Assembly: GCA_025351765.1 (NCBI GenBank)
Contig: JANXVH010000154.1
Span: 1-38,813, forward strand
Reading direction: 5' to 3'
Source: Pedobacter sp.
GTDB taxonomy: Bacteria; Bacteroidota; Bacteroidia; Sphingobacteriales; Sphingobacteriaceae
DNA: 38,813 bases
This document shows positions 15,412 to 23,473 of this stretch, in pieces. The notes under the pieces were generated by a model, which saw only the letters and a program-made list of their open reading frames with translations, ran no database searches and was not told the origin of the DNA. A program made the position numbers and the translations under genes. Position 1 is the first letter of the stretch. Each line of letters opens with the position of its first letter.

Positions 15412-16362
15412 ATGATTAAGATACTTGCAAACGATGGGATAGATCCTATCGGTAAAGCTTTATTAGAGCAGGCTGGTTTTGTTGTGGATACCGAAACTGT
15501 GCCCCAGGATAAACTAGTGGAAGCACTACAAAATTACGATGCGATCACTGTAAGAAGTGCAACTCAGCTCCGTAAAGAAACAATAGACCAGTGCCCAAAT
15601 ATTAAATTAATAGGTAGGGGTGGGGTAGGAATGGATAATATTGATGTTGATTATGCCCGCAGTAAAGGCGTTTCTGTTGTGAATACTCCCGCAGCTTCAT
15701 CGTTGTCTGTTGCAGAATTGGTTTTTGCACACCTGTTTACAGGTGTTCGGTTTCTGCAGGACTCGAACAGGAAAATGCCTGTTGAAGGTGCCACTAAATT
15801 TAACGGACTTAAAAAGGCTTACGCTAAAGGGGTTGAACTTAGAGGTAAGACAATAGGTATAATTGGGTTTGGTAGAATTGGTAGAGAAACCGCTACCGTA
15901 GCCTTAGGTTTAGGAATGAATGTTTTAGCTTATGACCTTCATCCTTTTGAAGGCAACCTTACTTTAAATCTGCAAGGCGGGATAAAGGTTGATATTCCTA
16001 TTAAAACTGTTTCTCTTGACGAGGTGATTAGTAACAGTGATTTCTTCAGCTTGCATACTCCTTTTTCTGATAAACCTATTTTAGGGGCAGAGGAATTTGC
16101 TAAAATGAAGAACGGTGTTGGTGTAGTTAACTGTTCAAGAGGAGGAACAATTGATGAAAAGGCCCTAATTGCTGCACTTGATAGCGGAAAGCTTTCTTTT
16201 GCAGGTTTAGATGTGTTTGATAATGAGCCAACACCATTGGCTGAAATTTTACAGCATCCTAAAATCTCCTTAACCCCACATATAGGAGCTGCTACAAATG
16301 AAGCTCAAGAAAGGATTGGAACTGAATTAGCAAACCTTATCATAGATCATTTTACTAAATAA
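15412..16362 (+). CDS. serA: D-3-phosphoglycerate dehydrogenase, short form
   Basis: A 316-residue NAD-dependent D-2-hydroxyacid dehydrogenase, assigned as phosphoglycerate dehydrogenase because it directly follows serC. Signatures: GRGGVGMDNIDVDYA, the Rossmann motif GIIGFGRIGRE, VNCSRGGTIDEKAL with the substrate arginine, the DVFDNEPTP glutamate, and the catalytic histidine in TPHIGAATNEAQ. It lacks the C-terminal ACT/regulatory domain of the long form, so serine feedback through that domain is not expected. I start it at the ATG 15412; a TTG one codon earlier is less likely. A terminator follows. Confidence 0.93.
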   Translation: MIKILANDGIDPIGKALLEQAGFVVDTETVPQDKLVEALQNYDAITVRSATQLRKETIDQCPNIKLIGRGGVGMDNIDVDYARSKGVSVVNTPAASSLSVAELVFAHLFTGVRFLQDSNRKMPVEGATKFNGLKKAYAKGVELRGKTIGIIGFGRIGRETATVALGLGMNVLAYDLHPFEGNLTLNLQGGIKVDIPIKTVSLDEVISNSDFFSLHTPFSDKPILGAEEFAKMKNGVGVVNCSRGGTIDEKALIAALDSGKLSFAGLDVFDNEPTPLAEILQHPKISLTPHIGAATNEAQERIGTELANLIIDHFTK

Positions 16363-16375
16363 AATTCGATTTAAG

Positions 16376-16419
16376 GCGTATTCATTGAGCTGTTTAAGCA
16401 AGATGAATACGCTTTTTTT
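16376..16419. terminator. Terminator after serA, overlapping the end of the facing gene
   Basis: GCGTATTCAT (16376-16385) and ATGAATACGC (16403-16412) form a perfect 10-bp stem, followed by seven T on the plus strand (16413-16419). The T run covers the stop codon of the convergent gene at 16418-16945. The minus side has a shorter T/A flank, so the hairpin may act in both directions. Confidence 0.85.
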
Positions 16420-16945
16420 ATTTTATAGGATTAGAGTGCTTTAGCTTATTTTGAAAGAAAATGTAAGTTCCTGCCAAGGCTAGAATAAGTAGTAGTATAA
16501 TGATGTTTGAGAAAACGCCCAAAGTTGAGCCTGAGGTTTCTTTAGTTAGCCGTTGATTTTGATCCTGCAGTTTTTTAATGGACTGCATATAATTCAGCAT
16601 TCTGTTATTTACAGCAGTTGCAGTGTTTTTAGCTTGCTTAACTTCCTCATCTTTATAATCCATCAAGATTTTTAGCTCCTTAAAAATATTGTTGTCGTTT
16701 AAGACAACTTGCCTCAATATTTCATTAGAGTTCTTGATGTCGCCTTTAGTTTGAAATCCAAATATGCCGGTTTTTGCATTAAGACTTTGATCGTACTGTC
16801 CAAATCGAATGCTTCGCTGGTTTAGTAATGCATTAATTTTTAACCGCTGTGTTTGATAAGCGCTGGTGTCTGCTTGCATGGCTATTGCATTTGCATTAAA
16901 CGCAAATGCGAGAAACAAGAATAGAATTGTTGATTTTAAAGGCAT
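16418..16945 (-). CDS. Small exported or membrane protein of unknown function with coiled coil and C-terminal anchor
   Basis: I do not recognise a family. From the ATG at 16945 the product is 175 residues: a signal-like hydrophobic start (STILFLFLAFAFNANAIA), a charged alpha-helical middle rich in Asn, Gln, Lys and Glu (about 25-135, coiled-coil character, NRMLNYMQSIKKLQDQNQRL), a short linker, one membrane helix (about 143-165, NIIILLLILALAGTYIFF) and a basic tail. A longer in-frame start at 16984 would put 13 residues before the signal and is less likely. It lies 49 nt downstream of the SAM hydrolase gene in the same direction. Topology suggests a periplasmic rod tethered at its C-terminus. 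Confidence 0.75.
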   Translation of the reverse strand: MPLKSTILFLFLAFAFNANAIAMQADTSAYQTQRLKINALLNQRSIRFGQYDQSLNAKTGIFGFQTKGDIKNSNEILRQVVLNDNNIFKELKILMDYKDEEVKQAKNTATAVNNRMLNYMQSIKKLQDQNQRLTKETSGSTLGVFSNIIILLLILALAGTYIFFQNKLKHSNPIK

Positions 16946-16994
16946 TATAATTTTGTTAATGTTAGGCTGTAATTTAGATAGCAAACTTTATGCC

Positions 16995-17774
16995 CTAAGG
17001 ATGAAACTCCACACGAATAATATCATTAAGGTGCAATCCGAGCAGTCCGCTAGCTTTGCCCTTGTTAATAGCGATTTCAAGATGGTTGCTTATTCCAAAT
17101 AAACAAAGTTTTTCGCCTTCCTGGACTTCGTTGTAATGCCAACTTAGCTGCGTAATGGTTTCGCTCTTTCTAAAGTAAAGGGTAAAATCTCTGTTTCTCT
17201 GTATTTTGGTAAACAGTGCTTTAGTGATGTTAGTGATCACATTACAGAACGTATCGATGTAAATCACGCTTCCGCGGATGATATCTCTTTCTATGACCGG
17301 ATTGAGCAGCATACGTTGTTCTACACTTTCTGTAGGCACACCTATCTCCTTTAGTTTTGCGCCTTTAGCCAGATGGACTGCTGCTTTTACAAAAATGTCA
17401 ACTAGCGGGAAATGCAGATATTTCAGGTCTTGCATAATATTAAGTTCTACAATTTCGTCTGGTGCTTCTTCAAATAACAGGGAGAAGATTCCGTTATCAG
17501 CACCCACAAAGAAATGGTCCTGGTATTTCAAGGCCAGATATTTAGTATTCTCGCTAAATACAGAATCAATACCGATAAGGTGTACAGTACCTTTAGGAAA
17601 ATAGGGATACACGTTCTTTAAAATAAACGCTGCATAGGATATATTAAATGAAGGTACTTCGTGTGTTACATCAACAATGTTTGCTGTAGGTAGGATACTC
17701 AGGATACTGCCTTTAAGGGCAGCCTGATAGAAATCTTTCGAGCCTAAATCTGTTGTTAATGTAATAATGGCCAT
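16995..17774 (-). CDS. SAM hydroxide adenosyltransferase (SAM hydrolase, DUF62 family)
   Basis: A 259-residue protein of the DUF62/SAM hydroxide adenosyltransferase family, which splits S-adenosylmethionine with water to adenosine and methionine. N-terminal TLTTDLGSKDFYQAALKGSI carries the family's SAM-binding aspartate, followed by DVTHEVPSFNISYAAFIL, FVGADNGIFSLLFE, and the C-terminal barrel with YIDTFCNVITNI. The real start is the ATG at 17774; the in-frame extension to 17834 is unsupported by the family. Its start is about 100 nt from the divergent phoH. The 5' leader contains a GC-rich hairpin (17805-17824). The physiological role is not established in Bacteroidota. Confidence 0.88.
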   Translation of the reverse strand: MAIITLTTDLGSKDFYQAALKGSILSILPTANIVDVTHEVPSFNISYAAFILKNVYPYFPKGTVHLIGIDSVFSENTKYLALKYQDHFFVGADNGIFSLLFEEAPDEIVELNIMQDLKYLHFPLVDIFVKAAVHLAKGAKLKEIGVPTESVEQRMLLNPVIERDIIRGSVIYIDTFCNVITNITKALFTKIQRNRDFTLYFRKSETITQLSWHYNEVQEGEKLCLFGISNHLEIAINKGKASGLLGLHLNDIIRVEFHP

Positions 17775-17875
17775 TAAAAATTGAATATTTATTCTTAATC
17801 TTGCGTAGGCGGTGAGCCGCTTACAAATATTCAACTTTTATATCAAAATATCCACTTCTTAAAAAAAACAATATT

Positions 17876-18847
17876 TTGAACGAACTAAAATTAATATTAG
17901 AATCGGTAGATCCGGTACAATTTTGGGGTGCTAATAATGAGCATTATGAGATCATTAAAAATGCTTTTCCAAAATTGAAGATTGTTGCAAGGGGTAATGA
18001 GGTTAAGGTGCTTGGCGAAGAACAAGAGCTTAGTTTATTCGAGAATAAGTATAACCAAATCACCAGTCACCTGGAAAAATACAGTGCGTTAACAGCCAAT
18101 GACGTGGAAGGTATTTTAAGCTCAAGAAAAGCGAAGTCTGCCGATGATGCATCGACAACCGAAAAGCCTGCAGGACAGGGCGGTGGTGGCGAAGTTATTG
18201 TATTCGGAACAAACGGTTTGATGATTAAAGCCCGGACAGCCAATCAACGCAGAATGGTAGATAGCATCAATAAGAATGATGTTTTATTTGCCATCGGTCC
18301 GGCCGGTACGGGTAAAACCTATACAGCTGTTGCGCTTGCAGTACGTGCATTAAAGAACAAAGAAATAAAAAGAATCATATTAACCAGACCAGCTGTTGAG
18401 GCTGGTGAAAATCTGGGCTTTCTTCCTGGAGATTTGAAAGAAAAAGTAGATCCTTATTTGCGCCCGTTGTATGACGCACTTGACGATATGATCCCTGCGG
18501 AAAAGTTGAAGCTATACATTGAAAACCGAACTATTGAAATTGCACCGCTGGCATTTATGCGTGGAAGGACTTTGGATAACTGTTATGTAATTCTGGATGA
18601 AGCGCAAAATTCTACAGATTTGCAGTTGAAAATGTTCCTGACAAGGATGGGGCCATCGGCAAAGTTTATTGTTACCGGTGATGTTACCCAAATAGATCTT
18701 CCAAAAAAGCAAATGTCTGGCTTGCACAACGCCTTACGTATACTGGAGGATATACCAGGCATCGAAATCATTTACCTGACAGGAGAAGACGTAGTGAGAC
18801 ATAAACTGGTAAAGCGGATATTGAAGGCCTACGGAGATATACAATAA
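17876..18847 (+). CDS. phoH: PhoH family ATPase
   Basis: A 323-residue PhoH-like P-loop protein. The N-terminal 100 residues form the usual PhoH lead domain ([18 protein letters not shown]). The ATPase core has Walker A GPAGTGKT (141-148), [19 protein letters not shown], Walker [10 protein letters not shown], and the sensor block [13 protein letters not shown]. The family is linked to RNA metabolism and to phosphate starvation in E. coli; the precise substrate is unclear. The start is a TTG at 17876: there is no ATG in frame upstream, and the sequence [14 protein letters not shown] resembles relatives' N-termini. It is followed by purC after 28 nt. Confidence 0.92.
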   Translation: MNELKLILESVDPVQFWGANNEHYEIIKNAFPKLKIVARGNEVKVLGEEQELSLFENKYNQITSHLEKYSALTANDVEGILSSRKAKSADDASTTEKPAGQGGGGEVIVFGTNGLMIKARTANQRRMVDSINKNDVLFAIGPAGTGKTYTAVALAVRALKNKEIKRIILTRPAVEAGENLGFLPGDLKEKVDPYLRPLYDALDDMIPAEKLKLYIENRTIEIAPLAFMRGRTLDNCYVILDEAQNSTDLQLKMFLTRMGPSAKFIVTGDVTQIDLPKKQMSGLHNALRILEDIPGIEIIYLTGEDVVRHKLVKRILKAYGDIQ

Positions 18848-18875
18848 TACATTATTAAAGCTTTTTGCTATTAAC

Positions 18876-19832
18876 ATGACAGCGATAAAAGAAACTCATT
18901 TTAGCTTTCCCAAGCAATCTAATTATTATAAAGGTAAGGTAAGGGATGTTTACACCATAAATGACCAGTATTTGGCCATGGTGGTAACAGACAGGATCTC
19001 TGCCTTCGACGTGGTTTTGCCAGAAGCTATTCCATTTAAGGGTCAGGTTTTGAATCAAATTGCGGCTAAGTTCCTTGCTTCAACCAAAGATATTGTTCCT
19101 AACTGGGTTCTGGATGTTCCGGACGAGATGGTAACTATTGGAAGAATTTGTGAGCCATTTAAAGTAGAAATGGTAATAAGGGGCTATTTAGCAGGTCATG
19201 CATGGAGGGAGTACAGCGCGGGTAGACGAAGTGTTTGTGGTGTTTCCCTGCCAGATGGTTTAAAAGAAAATGATCTATTACCTGAGCCAATCATAACACC
19301 AACCACAAAGGCTTCAGTTGGGCATGATGAAGATATTTCAAAGGAAGATATTCTGGCAAAAGGAATAGTTTCTTTGGTAGACTATACCCAGCTTGAGAAC
19401 TATACCCAGGCTTTGTTTAAGCGAGGTACAGAAATGGCCGCAGCGCGAGGCTTAATATTGGTTGATACCAAGTATGAATTTGGCAAAGTTGGTGAGGTTA
19501 TCTATTTGATTGACGAGATTCATACACCCGACTCTTCAAGGTACTTCTATGCCGAGGGATATGAAGAAAGACAGGACGCAGACGAGCCTCAAAAGCAATT
19601 GTCTAAGGAATTCGTTAGAAAATGGCTGATTGAAAACGGTTTTCAAGGCAAAGACGGGCAAACGGTTCCAATTATGGATAAGGAGCGTGTAGATTCAATA
19701 TCAGATCGTTATATAGAACTTTATGAGCAGATTACTGGGGATAAGTTTGTGAAAAATGAGCGTGTAGATGTATTAAACAGAATAGAGAATAACGTTGTTA
19801 ACGGGATTAATTCGCTACTTTCGCATTCCTAA
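18876..19832 (+). CDS. purC: Phosphoribosylaminoimidazole-succinocarboxamide synthase
   Basis: A 318-residue SAICAR synthetase that couples CAIR and aspartate with ATP in purine synthesis. Signatures: [49 protein letters not shown], and [29 protein letters not shown]. It is the longer (about 310-residue) form rather than the 237-residue enterobacterial form. It lies between phoH (28 nt) and the STAS gene (15 nt), all in one direction. Confidence 0.97.
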   Translation: MTAIKETHFSFPKQSNYYKGKVRDVYTINDQYLAMVVTDRISAFDVVLPEAIPFKGQVLNQIAAKFLASTKDIVPNWVLDVPDEMVTIGRICEPFKVEMVIRGYLAGHAWREYSAGRRSVCGVSLPDGLKENDLLPEPIITPTTKASVGHDEDISKEDILAKGIVSLVDYTQLENYTQALFKRGTEMAAARGLILVDTKYEFGKVGEVIYLIDEIHTPDSSRYFYAEGYEERQDADEPQKQLSKEFVRKWLIENGFQGKDGQTVPIMDKERVDSISDRYIELYEQITGDKFVKNERVDVLNRIENNVVNGINSLLSHS

Positions 19833-19847
19833 CTAATATATGATACT

Positions 19848-20234
19848 ATGAAATTTTCAGTAGACAAACACGAAAAATATGTTGTTATAAAGCTTAAGGA
19901 ATCAAAATTCACTCATGATAATACGCCTAAGCTTAAATCTGAATTCATATTATTGAATGCAGAGGGTTACTGTAATATCGTGCTGGATCTTTCTTCGGTA
20001 AAGCAATGCGAAGATTCTCAGGACCTGAGCAGTTTACTGGTAGGTAATAGGCTTTGTAAGAATGCAAACGGGCTATTTATTGTTACAGGAATAAATCCAG
20101 TAGTATCTAAAATACTAGAAATGTCCAACCTGGATCAATCGCTTACCATCGTTACAAAGCTGGAAGAAGCCACAGACCTGATATTTATGGACGAGATAGA
20201 GAAAGAATTGTTGGGTGGAGTAGAAAGAGACTAA
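19848..20234 (+). CDS. STAS-domain protein (anti-anti-sigma factor like)
   Basis: A 128-residue single STAS domain. The pattern is clear: N-terminal strand KYVVIKLKESKFT, then YCNIVLDLSSV, and later LFIVTGINPVVSKILEMSNLDQSLTIVTKLEEA, as in SpoIIAA-type proteins. The usual phospho-serine segment (DSSGL) is altered to CEDSQDLSSLL, so the phosphorylation switch may differ or be absent. No partner kinase or phosphatase is visible. Its stop codon abuts the rnz start codon with no gap, so translation is likely coupled to rnz. Confidence 0.85.
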   Translation: MKFSVDKHEKYVVIKLKESKFTHDNTPKLKSEFILLNAEGYCNIVLDLSSVKQCEDSQDLSSLLVGNRLCKNANGLFIVTGINPVVSKILEMSNLDQSLTIVTKLEEATDLIFMDEIEKELLGGVERD

Positions 20235-21146
20235 ATGAAACTTGAGGTTACGATACTGGGAAGCAGTTCTGCAACCCCGGTTTACAATAGAAATCCTACC
20301 TCTCAACTCCTCAATTGCAACGAGAAATTTTATCTGATTGATTGTGGTGAGGGGACTCAGCAGCAGCTGATCAGATTTGGTTTCAAAGCAAATAAAATAG
20401 ATTATATTTTTATCAGTCATCTGCATGGCGACCACTACTTTGGCTTGATAGGTTTGCTATCCAGTCTGCATTTAAATGGCCGGATAAAGCCAATTAAAAT
20501 ATTTGCGCCCAACGCTTTGCAAGAAATACTGGCATTACAGTTTAAACACTCAGAAACCTTTTTAAGGTACCCAATTGAATTTACAGCCATTGAGGCAACT
20601 GAGTCTGTATTGATCTATGAGAATGCTGATGTGAAGGTTGAAACTGTGGTGCTTAATCACCGGATACCCTGTACAGGTTTTAAGTTTAGCCAAAAGCCAA
20701 GGATGCGTAAATTGATTGTAGAAAAGCTTGAGGAAGATAACATAGGAATTGAATACTATCCGTTGTTAAAAAGAGGGGCAGATCTTAATCTGCCAGGTGG
20801 GAAGATTATATTGAATAAAGATTATACAACAGATCCAACTTTACCAAAAGTCTATGCGTATTGTTCCGATACCTTATTTGAAGGACGATATTTCGCCAGT
20901 ATTCAGAACTGCGATTTGCTTTATCATGAAGCAACATTTTTACATGAGATGCTGGATAGAGCCAATCAAACCCACCATACTACCGCTTTACAGGCTGCTC
21001 AGGTTGCGCTAATTACAAATGCGAAGAAACTACTGATCGGTCACTTCTCTTCCCGTTACAAGGCACTTCTTCCTTTGCTTGAAGAGGCGAAGACGGTATT
21101 TCAAAATACGGAACTTGCCTTGGAAGGCATCACCTACGAGATTTAA
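20235..21146 (+). CDS. rnz: Ribonuclease Z
   Basis: A 303-residue metallo-beta-lactamase-fold nuclease that trims tRNA precursors at the 3' end. The zinc-binding motif SHLHGDH spans residues 61-67, with LIDCGEGTQQQLIRF before it, LNHRIPCTGFKF in the middle (histidine), CSDT, and the C-terminal HHTTALQAAQVA and IGHFSSRY motifs. The exosite arm region is present, and length is typical of the short (RNase ZS) form. It follows the STAS gene with no spacing. Its stop (21144-21146) directly meets the stop of the convergent mlaD-type gene. Confidence 0.95.
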   Translation: MKLEVTILGSSSATPVYNRNPTSQLLNCNEKFYLIDCGEGTQQQLIRFGFKANKIDYIFISHLHGDHYFGLIGLLSSLHLNGRIKPIKIFAPNALQEILALQFKHSETFLRYPIEFTAIEATESVLIYENADVKVETVVLNHRIPCTGFKFSQKPRMRKLIVEKLEEDNIGIEYYPLLKRGADLNLPGGKIILNKDYTTDPTLPKVYAYCSDTLFEGRYFASIQNCDLLYHEATFLHEMLDRANQTHHTTALQAAQVALITNAKKLLIGHFSSRYKALLPLLEEAKTVFQNTELALEGITYEI

Positions 21147-22100
21147 CTATTTATCTTTCTTATTTCCTCCGCCAAATACTGAAAAGTGTACATAACGTTT
21201 GGGGTTCTCTTTCAAATCTATAATTAGGTTGTCAAGATTTTTGGAGGCATTGTTGAGGTTGTTGTACATCTTGGTATCGTTTACCAACTGGCCAAGACTT
21301 CCCTGTCCGTTGTTAACTTTCGATACAATTGTTTGAAGATCTGCTACAGCTTTATTGGCATTATCGATGGTTTTTTTAAAGTTAGCGGCTGCAACCTGAT
21401 CGGTAATGGTGTTGATATTATTAAGTATGGAGTTGATTTTTTGATTGTTTTGTTTAAAGTTAGCAGAAATGGCTTCAACGTTAGAGAGGATGGAAGAAAT
21501 TCTAGACCCTTCTGATCCTACAAGATTATCTACTTTTTTAGAGGTTGCTTCCAATGATGCAAGGGTAGATGCAATGCTATTAAAGCTCTTGTCTACGTTC
21601 TTTTGAAAATTAGGATTAAGGATCGTATTTACGCTAGTTAGAATGGAGTCCATTTTCGCGATAATTAATTCGGCTTTTTTCTGTACTGGCTCAACAGTTT
21701 CCAAAAGGCCTTTAGCAACGTTGGCGTTTAAAGTATCCCCATCTTCAGCGAAGTTGCTTCCTGTACCCAGTGCCATTACTATGGCCTTACTACCTAAAAG
21801 ATCAGTGCTTTCCAGTTTTGCAATACTATTTTTAGGGATCTCGTATTTACCCTTTATTTTAAGCGTGGCCAGAATAGATCCATCAGGCTGAAGTTGTAAT
21901 TTATCTACACGGCCTATTTGAAAGCCATTAATAAGAACCGGCTTTGAAACGCCAAGACCGTCAACATGCGAATATTTTGCATATAAGATTGTCTCGCTGG
22001 AAAATATGGCGTTACCTTTCAAAAAATTATACCCTACGATTAAAAGGGCTATAGAAAAGGCAGCTAAAATGCCTACTTTGGTTTCATTTGCGATCTTCAT
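21147..22100 (-). CDS. MlaD-type MCE-domain lipid transport protein
   Basis: A 317-residue protein with one N-terminal membrane helix (about residues 8-27, VGILAAFSIALLIVGYNFL) and an MCE domain (about 37-115, with VDGLGVSKPVLINGFQIGRV and the substrate-channel strands). A long helical, Asn/Lys/Ser-rich C-terminal region follows, with repeated heptad-like units (about 140-290). MCE/MlaD proteins form hexameric rings that carry lipids between the inner and outer membranes with an ABC transporter. No MlaE/MlaF genes are in the window. It lies downstream of the amidase and its decayed copy on the same strand. Confidence 0.9.
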   Translation of the reverse strand: MKIANETKVGILAAFSIALLIVGYNFLKGNAIFSSETILYAKYSHVDGLGVSKPVLINGFQIGRVDKLQLQPDGSILATLKIKGKYEIPKNSIAKLESTDLLGSKAIVMALGTGSNFAEDGDTLNANVAKGLLETVEPVQKKAELIIAKMDSILTSVNTILNPNFQKNVDKSFNSIASTLASLEATSKKVDNLVGSEGSRISSILSNVEAISANFKQNNQKINSILNNINTITDQVAAANFKKTIDNANKAVADLQTIVSKVNNGQGSLGQLVNDTKMYNNLNNASKNLDNLIIDLKENPKRYVHFSVFGGGNKKDK

Positions 22101-22153
22101 TCTAATTTGTTTCAGTTTCTTGTTTATAACTTTTTACAGCTTTAAATATGGAT

Positions 22154-22528
22154 TTACGATTTCATAAGGCGCACCAATTTTAAACTTTTGTCTCGGAATA
22201 CATTTTTAAACAAAGATAGCATAATAAATGTTTCAGGATCGTTAGGATCGTAACCATTATAATTCTGTTTATAGTTCTTCTCCAGTTTAATATCCTCATT
22301 TTCTCTTATTGCTGGATCCTGTTCATTTAAACGGTGTGAGCCGGCGACAAAAGTCCCGGTACCTTGTGTTGTTTTATTTTTGGTAATTGCATATCGAAGT
22401 CAACATATACTTCCACCGTGGCCGGCATCTATTACTATTGTACGGACATTATATCCTTGAGCGGACGAAAAAAAAGGGAGTGTTAATAAGAGACATAATA
22501 CTGAGAACACCCTGTTTTTCTTAGTCAT
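22154..22528 (-). pseudogene. Decayed tandem copy of N-acetylmuramoyl-L-alanine amidase
   Basis: One frame from ATG 22528 to TAA 22156-22154 reads a signal peptide (ending FFSSAQG), then VRTIVIDAGHGGSIC and an in-frame TGA. It then continues with KTTQGTGTFVAGSHRLNEQD, NYKQNYNGYDPNDPETFIML and SLFKNVFRDKSL before stopping. The same blocks occur in order in the neighbouring intact amidase (TRGVETFVSGMGRVNEQD, NYKENYEGFDPNNPENFIIL, SLMKNTFRAQSL). About 100 codons between the first zinc-ligand region and the TRGVETF-equivalent segment, and all of the catalytic C-terminus, are missing. It starts 10 nt after the stop of the intact gene, so it is a tandem duplicate that has decayed. Confidence 0.85.
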
Positions 22529-22538
22529 GCTAGCTCAG

Positions 22539-23417
22539 TTATCCTTCTATAACTTTTTTATAATTTTTAATGGCTTCCAACAAACAGTTTATAATTTCTT
22601 TTTGTCCATCTTCAGAATTCATATAATTCTCTTCATCAGGGTTACTGATGAAGCCAATTTCAGTAAGTATAGCAGGCATTCCAGCACGGGCTAATACAGC
22701 AAGGCTTTTTTCCTGAACACCTCTATCGATACGGCGTGCATTCACATATTGATCCTGAACTAATTTAGCAAGTCTTAAACTTTGGGCTCTAAAAGTATTT
22801 TTCATTAAAGAAAGGATGATGAAATTTTCAGGGTTATTGGGATCAAAACCCTCATAATTTTCCTTGTAATTATCTTCCAGAAAGATGGAGGCGTTTTCCC
22901 TTTTTATGGCTCCATCCTGTTCGTTTACTCTACCCATACCTGATACAAATGTTTCAACACCTCTTGTACTTGTACTTTTTCTGTACACTGTACTGGTTCT
23001 GGGCACCCTTTTTCCCTTGCTGGTTCTTCTGTATCCTGTAACAACTGTAGATCCTATTAGGGGCATATCGTTACAATGTATAGAAATAAATAGATCAGCT
23101 TTAGCATTGTTGGCAATGGCAATGCGCTCATACAGGGGGATAAAAGTATCGTCTGTGCGGGTATAAATTACTTTAATATCTTTAAGATTTGCCTCAATTG
23201 CTGCTCCCAGATGAAGAGCCGTCTTTAAGGCGACGTCTTTTTCTGTAGAATAGAGGCCTCTGGTGCTACCGTCACGACCTCCGTGACCGGCGTCTATCAC
23301 AATAGTTTTTATTTTATATTCTTGCGTAAAGGCTTGATAACTAGAGATGGTAGTGATCACTACGGAAATAAATATGATCAAAATAACATTTGGCCTGAGC
23401 AATGGTATATTTTTCAT
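22539..23417 (-). CDS. N-acetylmuramoyl-L-alanine amidase (Amidase_3)
   Basis: A 292-residue zinc amidase that removes stem peptides from peptidoglycan in the periplasm. It has an N-terminal signal or membrane segment (about 10-32), then the Amidase_3 domain: TIVIDAGHGGRDGS (first zinc ligand H45), STEKDVALKTA (Glu ligand), LFISIHCND (His ligand) and the catalytic glutamate in AILTEIGFISNPDEE. A family insertion (about 145-220) carries TRGVETFVSG and a regulatory-looking loop. I chose the ATG at 23417, because earlier in-frame ATGs at 23444 and 23465 lie at or inside the promoter. It is divergent from lptD, with 56 bases between start codons. Confidence 0.92.
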   Translation of the reverse strand: MKNIPLLRPNVILIIFISVVITTISSYQAFTQEYKIKTIVIDAGHGGRDGSTRGLYSTEKDVALKTALHLGAAIEANLKDIKVIYTRTDDTFIPLYERIAIANNAKADLFISIHCNDMPLIGSTVVTGYRRTSKGKRVPRTSTVYRKSTSTRGVETFVSGMGRVNEQDGAIKRENASIFLEDNYKENYEGFDPNNPENFIILSLMKNTFRAQSLRLAKLVQDQYVNARRIDRGVQEKSLAVLARAGMPAILTEIGFISNPDEENYMNSEDGQKEIINCLLEAIKNYKKVIEG

Positions 23418-23449
23418 TAATTTTGAACGTTTTGGATTAAACATAAATG

Positions 23450-23457
23450 CAAAAATA
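23450..23457 (-). promoter_or_regulatory. Promoter -7 element for the amidase gene
   Basis: TATTTTTG on the minus strand matches TAnnTTTG exactly and predicts a start near 23445, about 28 nt before the ATG at 23417. It lies only 16 bases from the lptD start codon. Confidence 0.45.
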
Positions 23458-23473
23458 ACATTCACACACGAAT

